Assembly (NCBI GenBank): GCA_004014935.1
Contig: CP025324.1
Span: 2,046,501-2,110,500, forward strand
Direction: 5' to 3'
Source: Saccharomycopsis malanga
Taxonomy: Eukaryota > Ascomycota > Saccharomycetes > Ascoideales > Saccharomycopsidaceae
DNA: 64,000 nt
Positions 30,330 through 40,557 of the stretch are shown here, one piece after another; within the stretch, counting starts at the first letter, position 1, and each line of letters starts with the position of its first letter. The translations under genes were made by a program, and so were the position numbers. The notes beneath the pieces are model-generated. The model saw nothing but the letters and a program-made list of their open reading frames with translations. It did no database searches and was not told the origin of the DNA.

Positions 30330-30881
30330 TTTTAGTTTTTAATACAGTGATATATCCATTGTTTTGGTCGACCATATGTAGTAAATCCTATCATTGTATG
30401 TTTATTCTGTTTACAATTGCTCTCCTTGCTTCATTTTATCAATTATTATGGGTTCGTCTTATCAATATTTTTTAATAATATTATTTTTACACATTTAAAG
30501 GGGTCAACCTTATTAACTCAACTCATCAGTTGTTACTCAAGTCATTTACACTTTCTCATTGTTTTTACGAATCTACACCACAGTTATAATTACTGTCAAA
30601 ATATTTCCCTCCTTCTAAGCACTATTTAAGAGTCTCTTTTCCCCTTTGAAATTCTTCTATTCTTTTTATATAGCCAGTTCAATTTTTACACATTCTCTAT
30701 TCAATACAAAACCATCTTAATATTTACATCTTAATATTTACACCTTAATATTATTTATTATTTTTAAAGAATATTAGTGTAGATCATCGCATCGCCACCG
30801 AAATATATATAAAAAAAAAGATTATATAAACAAATGTACGAACCGTTTGGAAATGCAAGAATCAACCACTTTTAAGGCAAA
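30330..30881. other. CHM7 upstream region
   Basis: About 550 bp of AT-rich sequence, with TTAATATTTACA-type short direct repeats near 30717-30755 and an A9 run near 30808. I take it to be the CHM7 promoter and see no gene. Confidence 0.45.
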
Positions 30882-32510
30882 ATGTACGAGGATTTAATCA
30901 AATCCAATATATTATTCAAAAAATCAAGGCTTGGGGCTTTATATGCCAACTTTGATTCACTCATTGAAGACAATCCTGAGGGATATGATGCGAATGTTGC
31001 TGCTTGGAAACAACTTTTAAAGGAGATTATCACAGCCCAAAATGGGCCTGTTCTTGACACCAGCCATTTGATAGATGACTTGAGTATTTCTACGGAGATT
31101 GGGGGTAATACCAGTGTTATATTGAGACCGTTATCTATTGATACTGTGTTAAATGAAATGGTGAATGACAAAACGGCGAAGAATCTCGTTCCGTTAAACC
31201 AATTTCAAGAAAACACAACATCTATATACGACAACTCGTTGTTAGCAAACATTTCCATCAAAAAGTCGTTTTTTTGGGCGCTTTCCAAGTCAGGGCTTTA
31301 TAATACAAACTTCAATGCAACTGGCAGCAAAAGCAAAAACGGCAACTATCTAATTAGCACCAAACTCGTCTTTGTTCCTAAATTGGAATCTCTCAGAAAG
31401 GATTTGTTGACTTTTTTGAAAACTCAAACCTCTAAACATGAGGAAAATGCTGGCAAATCATCTGGGCTTTTTTTAAAACAACAACTTGTTGATTTGTTAA
31501 ATAAACAATTCAATTTGAGCCAACTTGACGCCGATCTTTTGTTGAAATACATGTCTAGAGATACGAATGACTTGTTGATTCAAACAGATGCTATCATCAC
31601 AAAAGATAACGAATCTTTAGAAATCAAAGATCCTATAATCAAACTTAAGTCTACAGCAGAAAACGCGCAAATTACTGCTAATGACGTTGCAATTGCTCAA
31701 TTGCAATCCTCCATAGAGGCTACCAATATTAAAATTAGCCATTTGCTTCAAAAGGTTGATGAATATTCCTTGAAAATTAAAGCACAGGTGGAACAAAAAT
31801 CGTTTAATAGAGAATATGTAAAACTTTTGCTTCGTACGAAAAAAACTGTTGAAAAAACCATTGTTCAAGCCACTTCCAACTTGAGTAATTTAGAATCTAT
31901 ATACTTTAATATTCAACTACAAACCGACAATATTCAAGTGTTCCAAATTATGGGCAATTCGAAGAATATTTTGAAGGATTTGAATAACGAATTGAACATT
32001 GAAAAGGTTGAAACTTTAATGAGCAATGTCCACGATGAATATGAAAAAATTGATGAGGTTAATAATACATTGACTGAGTTTAATAGCGTTAATAATAATA
32101 ATATTGATGAAGATGAATTGGATAGTGAATTGGCAGCGATGGAAAGAGAAGAGATAAAGAAGAAGGAGGAGAAGAAGCAGAAGGAGATGGAGAAGAAAGA
32201 AAAGGAGAAGAAAGAAATGGAGAAGAAAGAAAAGGAGAAGAAAGAAAAGGAGAAGAAAGAAAAGGAGAAGAAAGAAAAGGAGAAGAAAGAAAAGGAGAAG
32301 AAAGAGAAGAAAGATGAAGAAATCGAAGATAAAGATAAAGAACAACTTATCAGTAATACTCAATCGCTTTCAGTAAATACTACTCCGGATTCTGAACAAG
32401 CTCTTCTTGAAAGACTTCAAAAGCTTAGAGTTATAAACAAATCCCCACAGAAAGCAATTGCTGAGAAAAATGAAAAGAAAGCTTCAATAGAGACACTCTT
32501 ACCTAACTAG
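30882..32510 (+). CDS. CHM7: Chm7/CHMP7-like ESCRT-III family protein
   Basis: This 542-residue protein matches Chm7/CHMP7, which acts with Heh1/Heh2 in surveillance of the nuclear envelope and nuclear pores. The N-terminal region (SRLGALYANFDSLIEDNPEG, then AAWKQLLKEII) is the CHMP7-type winged-helix domain, up to about residue 230. An ESCRT-III core rich in coiled coil follows, at about residues 260-420 (IAQLQSSIEATNIKISHLLQ, EYVKLLLRTKKTVEK, LSNLESIYFNIQLQTD). The C-terminal part starts with an acidic stretch (VNNNNIDEDELDSELAAMER), then an unusual Glu/Lys run of about 65 residues encoded by a purine-only repeat (32150-32315). The final segment has LLERLQKLRVINKSP, a possible MIT-interacting motif. 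S. cerevisiae Chm7 is about 90 residues shorter; the Glu/Lys tract accounts for most of the difference. Confidence 0.85.
   Translation: MYEDLIKSNILFKKSRLGALYANFDSLIEDNPEGYDANVAAWKQLLKEIITAQNGPVLDTSHLIDDLSISTEIGGNTSVILRPLSIDTVLNEMVNDKTAKNLVPLNQFQENTTSIYDNSLLANISIKKSFFWALSKSGLYNTNFNATGSKSKNGNYLISTKLVFVPKLESLRKDLLTFLKTQTSKHEENAGKSSGLFLKQQLVDLLNKQFNLSQLDADLLLKYMSRDTNDLLIQTDAIITKDNESLEIKDPIIKLKSTAENAQITANDVAIAQLQSSIEATNIKISHLLQKVDEYSLKIKAQVEQKSFNREYVKLLLRTKKTVEKTIVQATSNLSNLESIYFNIQLQTDNIQVFQIMGNSKNILKDLNNELNIEKVETLMSNVHDEYEKIDEVNNTLTEFNSVNNNNIDEDELDSELAAMEREEIKKKEEKKQKEMEKKEKEKKEMEKKEKEKKEKEKKEKEKKEKEKKEKEKKEKKDEEIEDKDKEQLISNTQSLSVNTTPDSEQALLERLQKLRVINKSPQKAIAEKNEKKASIETLLPN
32150..32315 (+). repeat. 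Purine-only (GAGAAGAAAGAAAAG)n-like repeat inside CHM7
   Basis: An imperfect 15 bp periodic purine tract encodes EKKEKEKKEK-type repeats. It keeps the CHM7 frame. A long homopurine tract of this kind can form unusual DNA structure. Confidence 0.8.
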
Positions 32511-32737
32511 TGTTATCAATCACTGTTTGATTGTATAAATTACAACATTACAAATTTTTCCTTTATTAATTTTTCCATCTCGTCGAGTTTTTCCTTTCTT
32601 ACTATTTGCTTTAAATAAACTTTTGTAATAATTATGGAGACTTTTATACACGTCCAATCCTTTGTAAACTTCAAATGGACTCTCATATTCAAGGCGCTTG
32701 ACTAGTATACTGGTTCCTTCATTTATCTCACTTTTAT
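32511..32737. other. CHM7 3' flank
   Basis: This is an AT-rich 3' flank of CHM7 ahead of a SINE-like fragment. I see no gene. Confidence 0.4.
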
Positions 32738-32870
32738 GCCCTTGTCTTTGATCACGTTCAGCATCGTAAAACCAGTGAATAAAAAGTGTTTGGGGAATCG
32801 AACTTGTAGGCCTGTTAGATTTTTGTTCTCTTTTGCGAGAGCACCAACTACTGAGCCATCCGGCCCAGAC
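32738..32870 (-). mobile_element. SINE-like element, head and proximal body only
   Basis: On the minus strand: TCTGGGCCGGATGGCTCAGT (A box), an A-rich segment, GTTCGATTCC (B box), TTTTACGATGCTGAACGTGA, then a short segment resembling the body of the 12851 copy. The conserved GTACTGGGCTC 3' segment and the ATT tail are missing, so this copy is truncated at its 3' end or eroded. Confidence 0.65.
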
Positions 32871-34550
32871 CATTTAATATATTTTACACTTAATTTAAGA
32901 TTTTTAGAGTGTAAAATGTAATTCATTTGATCAAACAAATTATCTGCATACGGTGATATTAAAATGCGAAGCACAATTTGTATTTTTGAAAATAACTTGA
33001 AAAGAGAAAAATAATAGAAAATAAAACCCATTTTAACTCGAAAAAAAGCACTTGACCATATGTATAGACACTTATACTTTGTTTGATTAGTAATCCAACA
33101 AGGTGTTTATTTAACAGTTCTTTGATCCTATATGAAGAAACATAAACATAAATAGGTTTGCCAAAGCCCTACTTGGGACTTTTGGCTAGGTTGAATTTAT
33201 ATGGACTGTCAACTCTTTTACTTGACCAGGGGCTGCAGGTTTCTATACATCGTTATATATTATAAAAAAAACGGTGGTACTTGCTTGTGTATATTTTTGA
33301 TAAACTAAACAAGATATAAAAATATTTCAGTAGATTTGTGACAACAATAACAAGAACTAATTCTTACAGGGCAATCAGTTTTCAAAATGAAACAGACAAT
33401 TAGAAAACGAGTTATTTGGGCTCTTGCTTCACCATGCAATTTTCGACCTTTATAGATGTTAGTTGGCCTATGCAAGCACTATGTAAGCTCGACGCATGCC
33501 ACATGCACCAGTCCATGCACTCCCTTCAAGACTTGAAAAAATACCCAATTTTACCAAGGGGTTAATCAGGCGATCTTGAGGATTTTTGCCAATTTTCAAG
33601 AAAACCATGTGACGGGGAATGTACTGTCTTGCATAAACATGTATTTCCGTTGCAAGCTGAATACTTAATCTATGCACAGTTGCATATTGAAGTTGTTACT
33701 CTCTATTTATACTGTATGGAAAATATGAGTCTCCATTAAGGTCTCATTCCACTTAGAAAGGGAAAGTTTTGGTGTCTTTAAATATGTTTGGACTGAATTA
33801 TCAGCAGGATCCATAAGTGTTTGTCTGTATGAAAGCCCATAAAAAATTTTATAGTCTTCTTTATGTTTAAGTTTGTATTTTACCTTTTTATTCATTTTGG
33901 CTCTCTACCATGTAAGTGATTGATTATTTCCTTTTGCCTGGGAGGCTTGATTGAAACATCCAGCAAAAATGTTCTTGCTATTCTTTCTGTTAGGGTAGAG
34001 TCCTGAATGTATTTGTAGAAATTTTGAGAGTCTGTTTCAGAAAAAAGGTATTTGAAAGAAAGCTAAAAAGAGCCAATTTCTTGAGTTAATTGTTGGCAGC
34101 TGTTTTCGAATAGTCTATGAAATTTTGGGAGAGGATGAGCCTAATATGCTAAAGCTGGTAGTAAGAAAAATACTTGCCAGTAAACAGAATGAAACTACAA
34201 AGGTTTGTGAAATTACACTAAACATTAAAGGAAAATGATAATTTTGTTAAATTTAGATTCATGATGGCATGGCCACTTATGTTTCAGATCATACTTTTGC
34301 TAAAATAACAAATTTAAACCAATTTTTATTGCTTTTTAACTAAAATAATGTGAAATTTCAGGATACTCAATCCTGCTCCAATTGACAATGTAGAAGTATA
34401 CTGGTTATTCCAAGCACACTTTTATATTTTTTGCCAGAATCACAGCTAAACCAGGGCTATGCAATACTTATTATTAAACCATGGTCATACAAATAGCGTG
34501 CAGCTACTAGTTATTCAATACACAAGACCATATTCAATAGACTTTCAATT
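32871..34550. other. Intergenic, no gene recognised
   Basis: This is 1.7 kb of AT-rich sequence downstream of the gephyrin homologue. Two short minus-strand frames (33468-33677 and 33707-33895) have no recognisable motif and odd composition, so I treat them as chance. No repeat copy was seen. Confidence 0.4.
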
Positions 34551-36569
34551 CTAAGCATAACCGGCAACATTATCAATAATCAAAGCATCAACAACTGTTC
34601 CTTTAGGCAATGTCAGTTTGCCAATAGTTTTTGAAGAAGGCAAACAAAGCAAACCGTTTGATGCAGTCAAGCTTCCCACCCTGCTACTTCTTTGAAACCC
34701 TGTGCTTCTGGCAGTCAACTCAGCAACAGGACCATCTACAGTTTGGGAGATATGAACACGGTGATACTCTGGCCGAGGGTCTAGCTTGGTGTCAGTGGTC
34801 AACCGGACTTTTGTCAACGGAAAACAATGCTTGGCAAATTGGGATCCAGAAAACTTGTAAAGAGAAGGATATACAAATAGATGCAATGTCACCAAAGCTG
34901 ATGCAGGGTTTCCAGGAAGAGCGAAAATTTTTGTTTGAAGCAAACCATTTTCTGTATTTATCTGGAGTGTGCCAAATGTTGTTGGCTTTCCTGGTTTCAT
35001 TGCTACTCTTCCAAAATGAATTTTTCCCTGGAGCTTACGTTCAATGATAGGCTTTAGCAAGTCCAATTCTCCCATGGAAACCCCACCAGTTGTAATAATG
35101 TAGTCTAGTTTATGATCTGCTATAGCATTCACAATGGTTTCTTCGAGCGAGCGAGCTGTATCCCGTGCAATTCCCAAATCTACCACTGGGAAGTTTCTTG
35201 CCATTAAGGACGATATCAAGCTGGGTCTATTGGAATCGTAAATTTGACCGTATTTTAAATCCTCCTTTACTTTTTTCAAATCAGCAAGCTCATCTCCGGT
35301 TGAAAGTATTCCGATTATTGGTTTTTTGAACACTTTTACAGTGGAAATGCCAATACTCGCAAGTACACCGACCTCGCCTCCCACGGGAGTGAAGTTGTCA
35401 TACATTTTAAGAGCTATGGTGCCTTTTTTCAAATCAGATCCTATTTCTCTGACGTTATTGTTTTCTACCACATTTTTAGCTAAGATCCCAACCTTCCGTT
35501 CTTCTTTTCCATCTGCCGTCATCTCTGCAACAGTGGTGCTTTCTACCATCACTACAGCATCAGCTCCAGGGGGAACTGGAGCCCCAGTAGTTATTCTTGC
35601 CACTGTTCCTTTCTGGAGGCTGGCCACACTGTTCTGAGAAGGCACAGGCGAAGCATGCGATACAGACACCACTGGATACACCCCAGGACCATCTGAGCTA
35701 ACCACGGCATAACCATCAACAATACTTGCCCTGAAATTCGGAACGTTGACAGGAGAATAGATGTCTTCTGCTAAAACATGTCCCACCAAATCAGGATCAT
35801 GTATATTCTTGTTAATCACTGAGGGGTTTTCAGTATTTTCAAATATTATATTTATTGCTTCATCTACCGAAATCATAGGATATGGCGACTCTCTTTTTCT
35901 TTGGGTTACCGGTTCATTGAGATCATTTGACACTAATTCGTGTTTAACAAGTCCATGTCCTCCAGTATGGTGATGGTGATGATGGTGATGGTGATGATGA
36001 TGTTCTCCTACATTATTACTGGCATTTTCTATTAAATTAGAGTCATTCTTAAATTGAGGCAGCGAATGGAGCTCTCGAGAACTGTCACGTCCTATTTGAG
36101 ATAAAGCATGTCCCACAATTTCTAGAACAGCCTCGAGATTCTCCTTGACAGCTTTTGCCGACCCAGGAAGGGTTAGCACAAGCGATTTGTTTATCATTCC
36201 AGCAACTGGTCTGCTGAGCAAGCCAAAAGGGGTCTTTTTGATGGCCCCATTGAGCATACCAAAGACTAACCCGGGAGCCTTTCTGTGAAGCAACGGCTCA
36301 ATCGTCTCGGGCGTGACATCCCTGTCGGTGAAGCCAGTGCCGCCTGTTGTTATAATGAGCTTATACTGCAAGGGACTATCTGTCCAAAGCTTTATAGTCT
36401 CAGCAATAGTTGCAGCATCATCAGGAATGGTTTCGGTTGTCACAATGTGGAAATCATCAGGTCCTTGGTGTTTCGTTAAGACCGCCTTGATTGCCTCAAT
36501 TGACTGGTCTGCAGTATGCCCATGGGCAACGCTGTCGGAAATTACTAAAACAGCCACTGAATGAACCAT
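34551..36569 (-). CDS. Gephyrin/Cnx1-type molybdenum cofactor synthase (MogA-MoeA fusion)
   Basis: This 672-residue protein fuses two Moco biosynthesis domains. Residues 1 to about 165 are the MogA/G-like molybdopterin adenylyltransferase (VAVLVISDSVAHG, TTGGTGFTDRDVTPE, LVLTLPGSAKAVKENLE). From about 225 to the end is the MoeA/E-like molybdenum insertase (GHVLAEDIYSP, RASIVDGYAV, TGAPVPPGADAVVMVE, STGDELAD, TTGGVSMGELDLLKP, ALPGNPASALV). Together they adenylate molybdopterin and insert molybdate, in the cytosol. The domain order matches animal gephyrin and fungal CnxE, and is the reverse of plant Cnx1. The linker contains 12 consecutive His (about residues 188-199). I use the ATG at 36569, since upstream the frame reaches only a TTG. 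The likely client is nitrate reductase, which is not in this window. Confidence 0.9.
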   Translation of the reverse strand: MVHSVAVLVISDSVAHGHTADQSIEAIKAVLTKHQGPDDFHIVTTETIPDDAATIAETIKLWTDSPLQYKLIITTGGTGFTDRDVTPETIEPLLHRKAPGLVFGMLNGAIKKTPFGLLSRPVAGMINKSLVLTLPGSAKAVKENLEAVLEIVGHALSQIGRDSSRELHSLPQFKNDSNLIENASNNVGEHHHHHHHHHHHHTGGHGLVKHELVSNDLNEPVTQRKRESPYPMISVDEAINIIFENTENPSVINKNIHDPDLVGHVLAEDIYSPVNVPNFRASIVDGYAVVSSDGPGVYPVVSVSHASPVPSQNSVASLQKGTVARITTGAPVPPGADAVVMVESTTVAEMTADGKEERKVGILAKNVVENNNVREIGSDLKKGTIALKMYDNFTPVGGEVGVLASIGISTVKVFKKPIIGILSTGDELADLKKVKEDLKYGQIYDSNRPSLISSLMARNFPVVDLGIARDTARSLEETIVNAIADHKLDYIITTGGVSMGELDLLKPIIERKLQGKIHFGRVAMKPGKPTTFGTLQINTENGLLQTKIFALPGNPASALVTLHLFVYPSLYKFSGSQFAKHCFPLTKVRLTTDTKLDPRPEYHRVHISQTVDGPVAELTARSTGFQRSSRVGSLTASNGLLCLPSSKTIGKLTLPKGTVVDALIIDNVAGYA
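35970..36006 (-). repeat. CAT/CAC tract encoding 12 histidines in the gephyrin linker
   Basis: Twelve consecutive His codons, mixed CAT and CAC, lie between the MogA-like and MoeA-like domains. More His residues follow nearby (TGGHG, VKHE). The mixed codons suggest it is not a very recent slippage product. Confidence 0.9.
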
Positions 36570-36912
36570 TGTCCTGTCAAAGATCAATTATTTAAACAGC
36601 TTCTTGCAAGTACGTCACACCATCAGTTGCTTTATCTACGTTTTTCACCAAGGATCCACCATGGCGGGTCCTCAAAACTGCACTTATATCAATAACAGTT
36701 CAAGTGTTGGAATTTTGAGAAATACGTCCTAATGCTACGATACGAAAACTGGATGATTACAAGTGCATTCTGGTTATTGTAGTGAGACAAGTGGTGAGAA
36801 AATAAGTCGCTTATTTGTAAATAATCACCAAGATATATATATGTAAATAACTACCAAGATGTAAAATTGTAAGCTGTAGATGCTTCTTTATTATTCATAC
36901 CAAACACTTAAG
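36570..36912. other. Upstream region of the gephyrin homologue
   Basis: About 340 bp of mostly AT-rich sequence with no gene. It ends at the left copy of the target duplication of the next element (AAACACTTAAG, 36902-36912). Confidence 0.5.
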
Positions 36913-37222
36913 CAATAGCCACTGGGCCATATGGTTCAGTGATCAGTGCTCTGAGAAGAGAAAAAAGACCTAACAAGAACATGGGTTCGATTCCCAAGTC
37001 GAACACTTTACTCACGCTTTTTACGATACTGAACGTGAATTCACAGGCAAATGCAACTGTCTGAAACACAGCCTAGACCAAAGTCCAGTGCTTACTTTCA
37101 ACCAATTGGATGAGAAGATTACGATCAACGGGACTTGATTGGGTCTTACCAAGTACCTTTAGACATAGCGCGTATATACGAAACTGATATGTACTGGGCT
37201 CGAAATATAAGATATTATTATT
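36913..37222 (+). mobile_element. SINE-like element, full-length reference copy (310 bp) with target duplication
   Basis: This is the best-preserved long-body copy. The head begins CCACTGGGCCATATGGTTCA, with an A-box-like TGGTTCAGTG. A GAGAAAAAAGACCTAACA segment follows, then an exact B box (GGTTCGATTCC). The body has CGCTTTTTACGATACTGAAC and ACTGTCTGAAACACAGCC. The 3' part is GCGCGTATATACGAAACTG, ATATGTACTGGGCTCGAAAT, and the tail is GATATTATTATT. The flanks are AAACACTTAAG (36902-36912) and AAACACTTTAAG (37223-37234), a duplication with one extra T. Only the tRNA-like head looks structured; there is no open frame. Confidence 0.8.
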
Positions 37223-38265
37223 AAACACTTTAAGTAAATAAGTGCAATTTTATGAAAATTCTCAAAGTTCTACATTAATGTATTTAAAAGGAAATTAAAC
37301 ACTTGAACACCACGTCTTTATCAGTCCTTTTTGAAAATTTCACAAGATTGGCTGAGTATCGTCAGTTGTTTGGAAAATTAAATGTATGTAAAACATTTAA
37401 CATACAAATCAGTAAACGACTTTGAGCCAATATGGGATCTACGAAAACTGAGATTAACATACTAAGAACATTAGTAATTTCTGAGTATACACTCTAGTCT
37501 TGGACAAGAGCAAAACTAAAAGACAAGTCAGAATCAAATTATAATCATATTCTTGGGAAAACCAAGATTTTCATGATTAGCATGAAATATAAATTTTTGT
37601 TCATCATTCAAGCATTTTAGCTAGCTCCATGTCCAGTCCGGCAACATAGATACAGTTACTATGAGATATAAACATATATTATATGAACATGTGCAAGAAA
37701 GGAAAGCTATATATATGATGAGAGTAGCATCATTCAGTATTCTATAGGGTTAGTTTGCTGTCCTTGGCACCAGGCCTAAGACCTTCCCCAAACGCCATAA
37801 AGTTTCTCTTTCTTGGTCTATATCAGAATTTTCAGTGTGTTTGGCTATAAAGTCGAATCAACATAATTGTTTCAGTTTGGGGCGACAGCTTGTCATCATA
37901 GAAACAAAGTCGGAGAGAAACTTTAACAGCATCGGAGGACGTCTGAGATGAAGATTAACATACTAATTGAGGCAATAAAGCTAGTACTCAAAACAAGCTG
38001 ACAAGAATATATAAATAATAAACGCTTTCATAAAAAAAAAGATATTAGCAGAAAGAAGATGTTGAAAGATTAAAAATTTTCTCCCTTATATAGGGCTGAA
38101 AAACATGTAGATTACCCTCTACAGAACGTGTTTTTCTTACGGCAACCATTGAGATGTCGCGTGCGATGGAGATGACCAAAAAGATGCCGAGGAGATGCCG
38201 CGTCAAGCAAACATTGTTTGAGCAACTCAACAAGCTTTTGTAGAGACTACAATGCATAGACTGTA
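37223..38265. other. RAD30 upstream region
   Basis: About 1 kb of AT-rich sequence with an A-run near 38030-38040 and no coding frame I trust. The last few hundred bases are presumably the RAD30 promoter. Confidence 0.4.
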
Positions 38266-40557
38266 ATGTCTATCTACACGCAAGAATCTGACGACCAATC
38301 TCGGCTTGTGATCCAGCCGCAGGTGTCCAAGTACACTTATGGTGACTTGAAGGCCTTGAAAGATGTGAAGAAGGCGTTTTCGTCGCCACTAGCTGTGATC
38401 TCGCATATTGATGTCAATGCCTTCTTTGCTCAAGTGGAACAGCTCAAGCATGGTTTCAGCCGCGAGGATCCTGTCATTTGCGTGCAATGGCAAAGCATCA
38501 TTGCGGTGTCGTATCCGGCAAGAAAGTATGGGATCAGCAGGATGGACACTTTGAAATCTGCTATCAAGAAATGCCCACACATTATTCCCTTGCATACCTC
38601 GGTGTTTCGCCAGGGAGAAAACTTCTGGAGAAACGTCAACAGTTGCAATCCTGATGACTTTCCGAGCCCTGCAACTCACAAAGTGTCCCTTGACCCTTAC
38701 AGAAGACAGTCGCGCAAGATGCAGAGGATTTTCAAGGAAAATTGCAAGGTGGTGGAGAAAGCCAGCGTAGATGAAAGTTTCATTGATTTGGGCCCCGAAG
38801 TGTATGAGAAAGCCATTGAGTTTTTTCCGCAGTTGAAATCCACATTATTGAGTGGCAACAACAGTGACACGTTTTTGCCTTCGATCCCTGCGGATCTTTC
38901 TGAATGGTTTACCAAATGTAAAGGAGTGTTTGTTCCGACTGATGAAGAAATTCAGTCACTGTCCGCAGACAAGATTGTAGTCAAAGACTGGGACGACATC
39001 TTGATGATCATTGGGTCGCAAATCATGTTGGACATCCGTAAAAAAGTAGAATCTTCTCTTGGCTACACCACGTCTTGTGGAGTGGCACGCGTAAAAACCC
39101 TTGCCAAATTGGCCTCTGGTTTCAAAAAACCAGACAACCAGACCATTGTGAGGAACGACGCCATTGGCCAGTTTTTGACAAACTTTGATCTCGTAGATTT
39201 CTGGGGTCTTGGAGGCAAGCTTGGCGAGCGTATTTGCAATATTCTCAGCGTCCCTAGTAATAAAGAACAGGTAATCTCGTACGTTCGTGATAATTTCTCA
39301 TTGGATGAGTTGACCAAAAAGTTGGACAATGACCTTGTCTTGGCAACCAAAGTGTATCAGATTGTAAGAGGGGAATTGCAACAGCCTTTTCTCCAAAAGC
39401 AGGAGCCTAGCATGTGTTCTTCTAAACGGTTCAGAGGCGAATCAGTGGCTAACAGAGACCATTGTGTGGGCTGGTTGAAAGTCTTTGCTGGCGATTTGTA
39501 CCAGCGAATCAAGGAAATTAACGAAGAAACCTATTCCGGGGGTCATTCTGGCCAGGATGATAAAGGACTCATGGTTAAAATGCGATGTCCAAGACTGCTA
39601 TCGTTGCATTACACTGTATTAAAAACCCGAGTCCAGAGGTCCAAGCAAATGCCAATTCCTCAGGTCCCCATAGATCAAGTGGAGAAAGTAATATTCGAGT
39701 CTGGGATCAAACTACTAGATGAAGTCATCCATCAGGCTGAACATGAAAACTTTGAATTGTTTCCTCTAGGTTTAATGAGCTTAACAGCTGGAAAGTTTGA
39801 AGTCATTTCAGGTTTGAACTTTATCAACAATTTCTTTAAAAGTGGCCAGAAACCTGCTGAAAAACAACCTGCAGACCAAAGCCCAGAAAAACCCAAGAGC
39901 CCTAGCACTCCTTTTGTATACCAGTCGAGAAAAAAATTCAAATCTCAAGCTTCTGAAAGCAAAACAGGAATCCATCAATTATTGCAAATGGGTAATTCAA
40001 CATCTGTAAAGTCAGAGTATCATTTAAATGGTTCTCAGTATTCTTATGGTAGATCAAAGACCACACTGTCTGAACCCAATAATCAAACCAAAAGCTTAGT
40101 ATCTGTGTTAGATATTCAAGTCAGGAACTCACTGTCTGAACCGGATGACCAAGCTAAAAGTCCTTTGGCAGAGCCAGCATCTATAGAGACGGAGTTTTTC
40201 TGTCCAGCTTGTAAATCAGTTATTACCAACGAACATGGTAATCCGCATTTCCGAAATGAACATGAGGATTATCATTTTGCTATAAAGTATTCCAGTATGC
40301 TTAATGGTGAGTACCTTACTCAGAATATCTTGTCAGGTGGCGACTTGCTGGATGCTGGAAATAAAGATTCAGATATAAGAGACAATTCGCCAAACTCGCC
40401 TCAGCCACTGCCTGTGGTGCTTGATCTTACAAATTCTCCACCTCCTAGTTCTACCAGCCGGCCAAGTAACTCTAGAAGAACAAAACTGAGAACTCTGAAA
40501 AGCAAATCTAAATCTGGCAAAAGACAATCAACATTACCGTTTCAAATTCATAAATAA
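38266..40557 (+). CDS. RAD30: RAD30, DNA polymerase eta
   Basis: This 763-residue Y-family translesion polymerase is recognised as eta by the fingers and palm motifs. Motif I is ISHIDVNAFFAQVEQLKHG (metal-binding Asp), then VCVQW-like VICVQWQSIIAVSYPARKYG with ISRMD. The second catalytic acidic pair is ASVDESFIDLG, and the thumb/HhH region has GYTTSCGVARVKTLAKLAS and FWGLGGKLG. The C-terminal part has a C2H2-type ubiquitin-binding zinc finger at about residues 645-675 (FFCPACK, then HFRNEHEDYHF). It ends in a PCNA-interaction-like motif (RQSTLPFQ) in a basic tail. The enzyme bypasses UV photoproducts in the nucleus. The linker between the core and the zinc finger contains two LSEP[ND] repeats with CTG codons. 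Confidence 0.94.
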   Translation: MSIYTQESDDQSRLVIQPQVSKYTYGDLKALKDVKKAFSSPLAVISHIDVNAFFAQVEQLKHGFSREDPVICVQWQSIIAVSYPARKYGISRMDTLKSAIKKCPHIIPLHTSVFRQGENFWRNVNSCNPDDFPSPATHKVSLDPYRRQSRKMQRIFKENCKVVEKASVDESFIDLGPEVYEKAIEFFPQLKSTLLSGNNSDTFLPSIPADLSEWFTKCKGVFVPTDEEIQSLSADKIVVKDWDDILMIIGSQIMLDIRKKVESSLGYTTSCGVARVKTLAKLASGFKKPDNQTIVRNDAIGQFLTNFDLVDFWGLGGKLGERICNILSVPSNKEQVISYVRDNFSLDELTKKLDNDLVLATKVYQIVRGELQQPFLQKQEPSMCSSKRFRGESVANRDHCVGWLKVFAGDLYQRIKEINEETYSGGHSGQDDKGLMVKMRCPRLLSLHYTVLKTRVQRSKQMPIPQVPIDQVEKVIFESGIKLLDEVIHQAEHENFELFPLGLMSLTAGKFEVISGLNFINNFFKSGQKPAEKQPADQSPEKPKSPSTPFVYQSRKKFKSQASESKTGIHQLLQMGNSTSVKSEYHLNGSQYSYGRSKTTLSEPNNQTKSLVSVLDIQVRNSLSEPDDQAKSPLAEPASIETEFFCPACKSVITNEHGNPHFRNEHEDYHFAIKYSSMLNGEYLTQNILSGGDLLDAGNKDSDIRDNSPNSPQPLPVVLDLTNSPPPSSTSRPSNSRRTKLRTLKSKSKSGKRQSTLPFQIHK

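Noticed and set aside
33468-33895. Two short minus-strand frames in the large spacer after CHM7
   Set aside because: No start context, no motif, Arg/Tyr-rich chance composition; no link between them by splice signals.
36570-36587. Upstream start for the gephyrin homologue
   Set aside because: The first codon is TTG and only six extra residues would be added.
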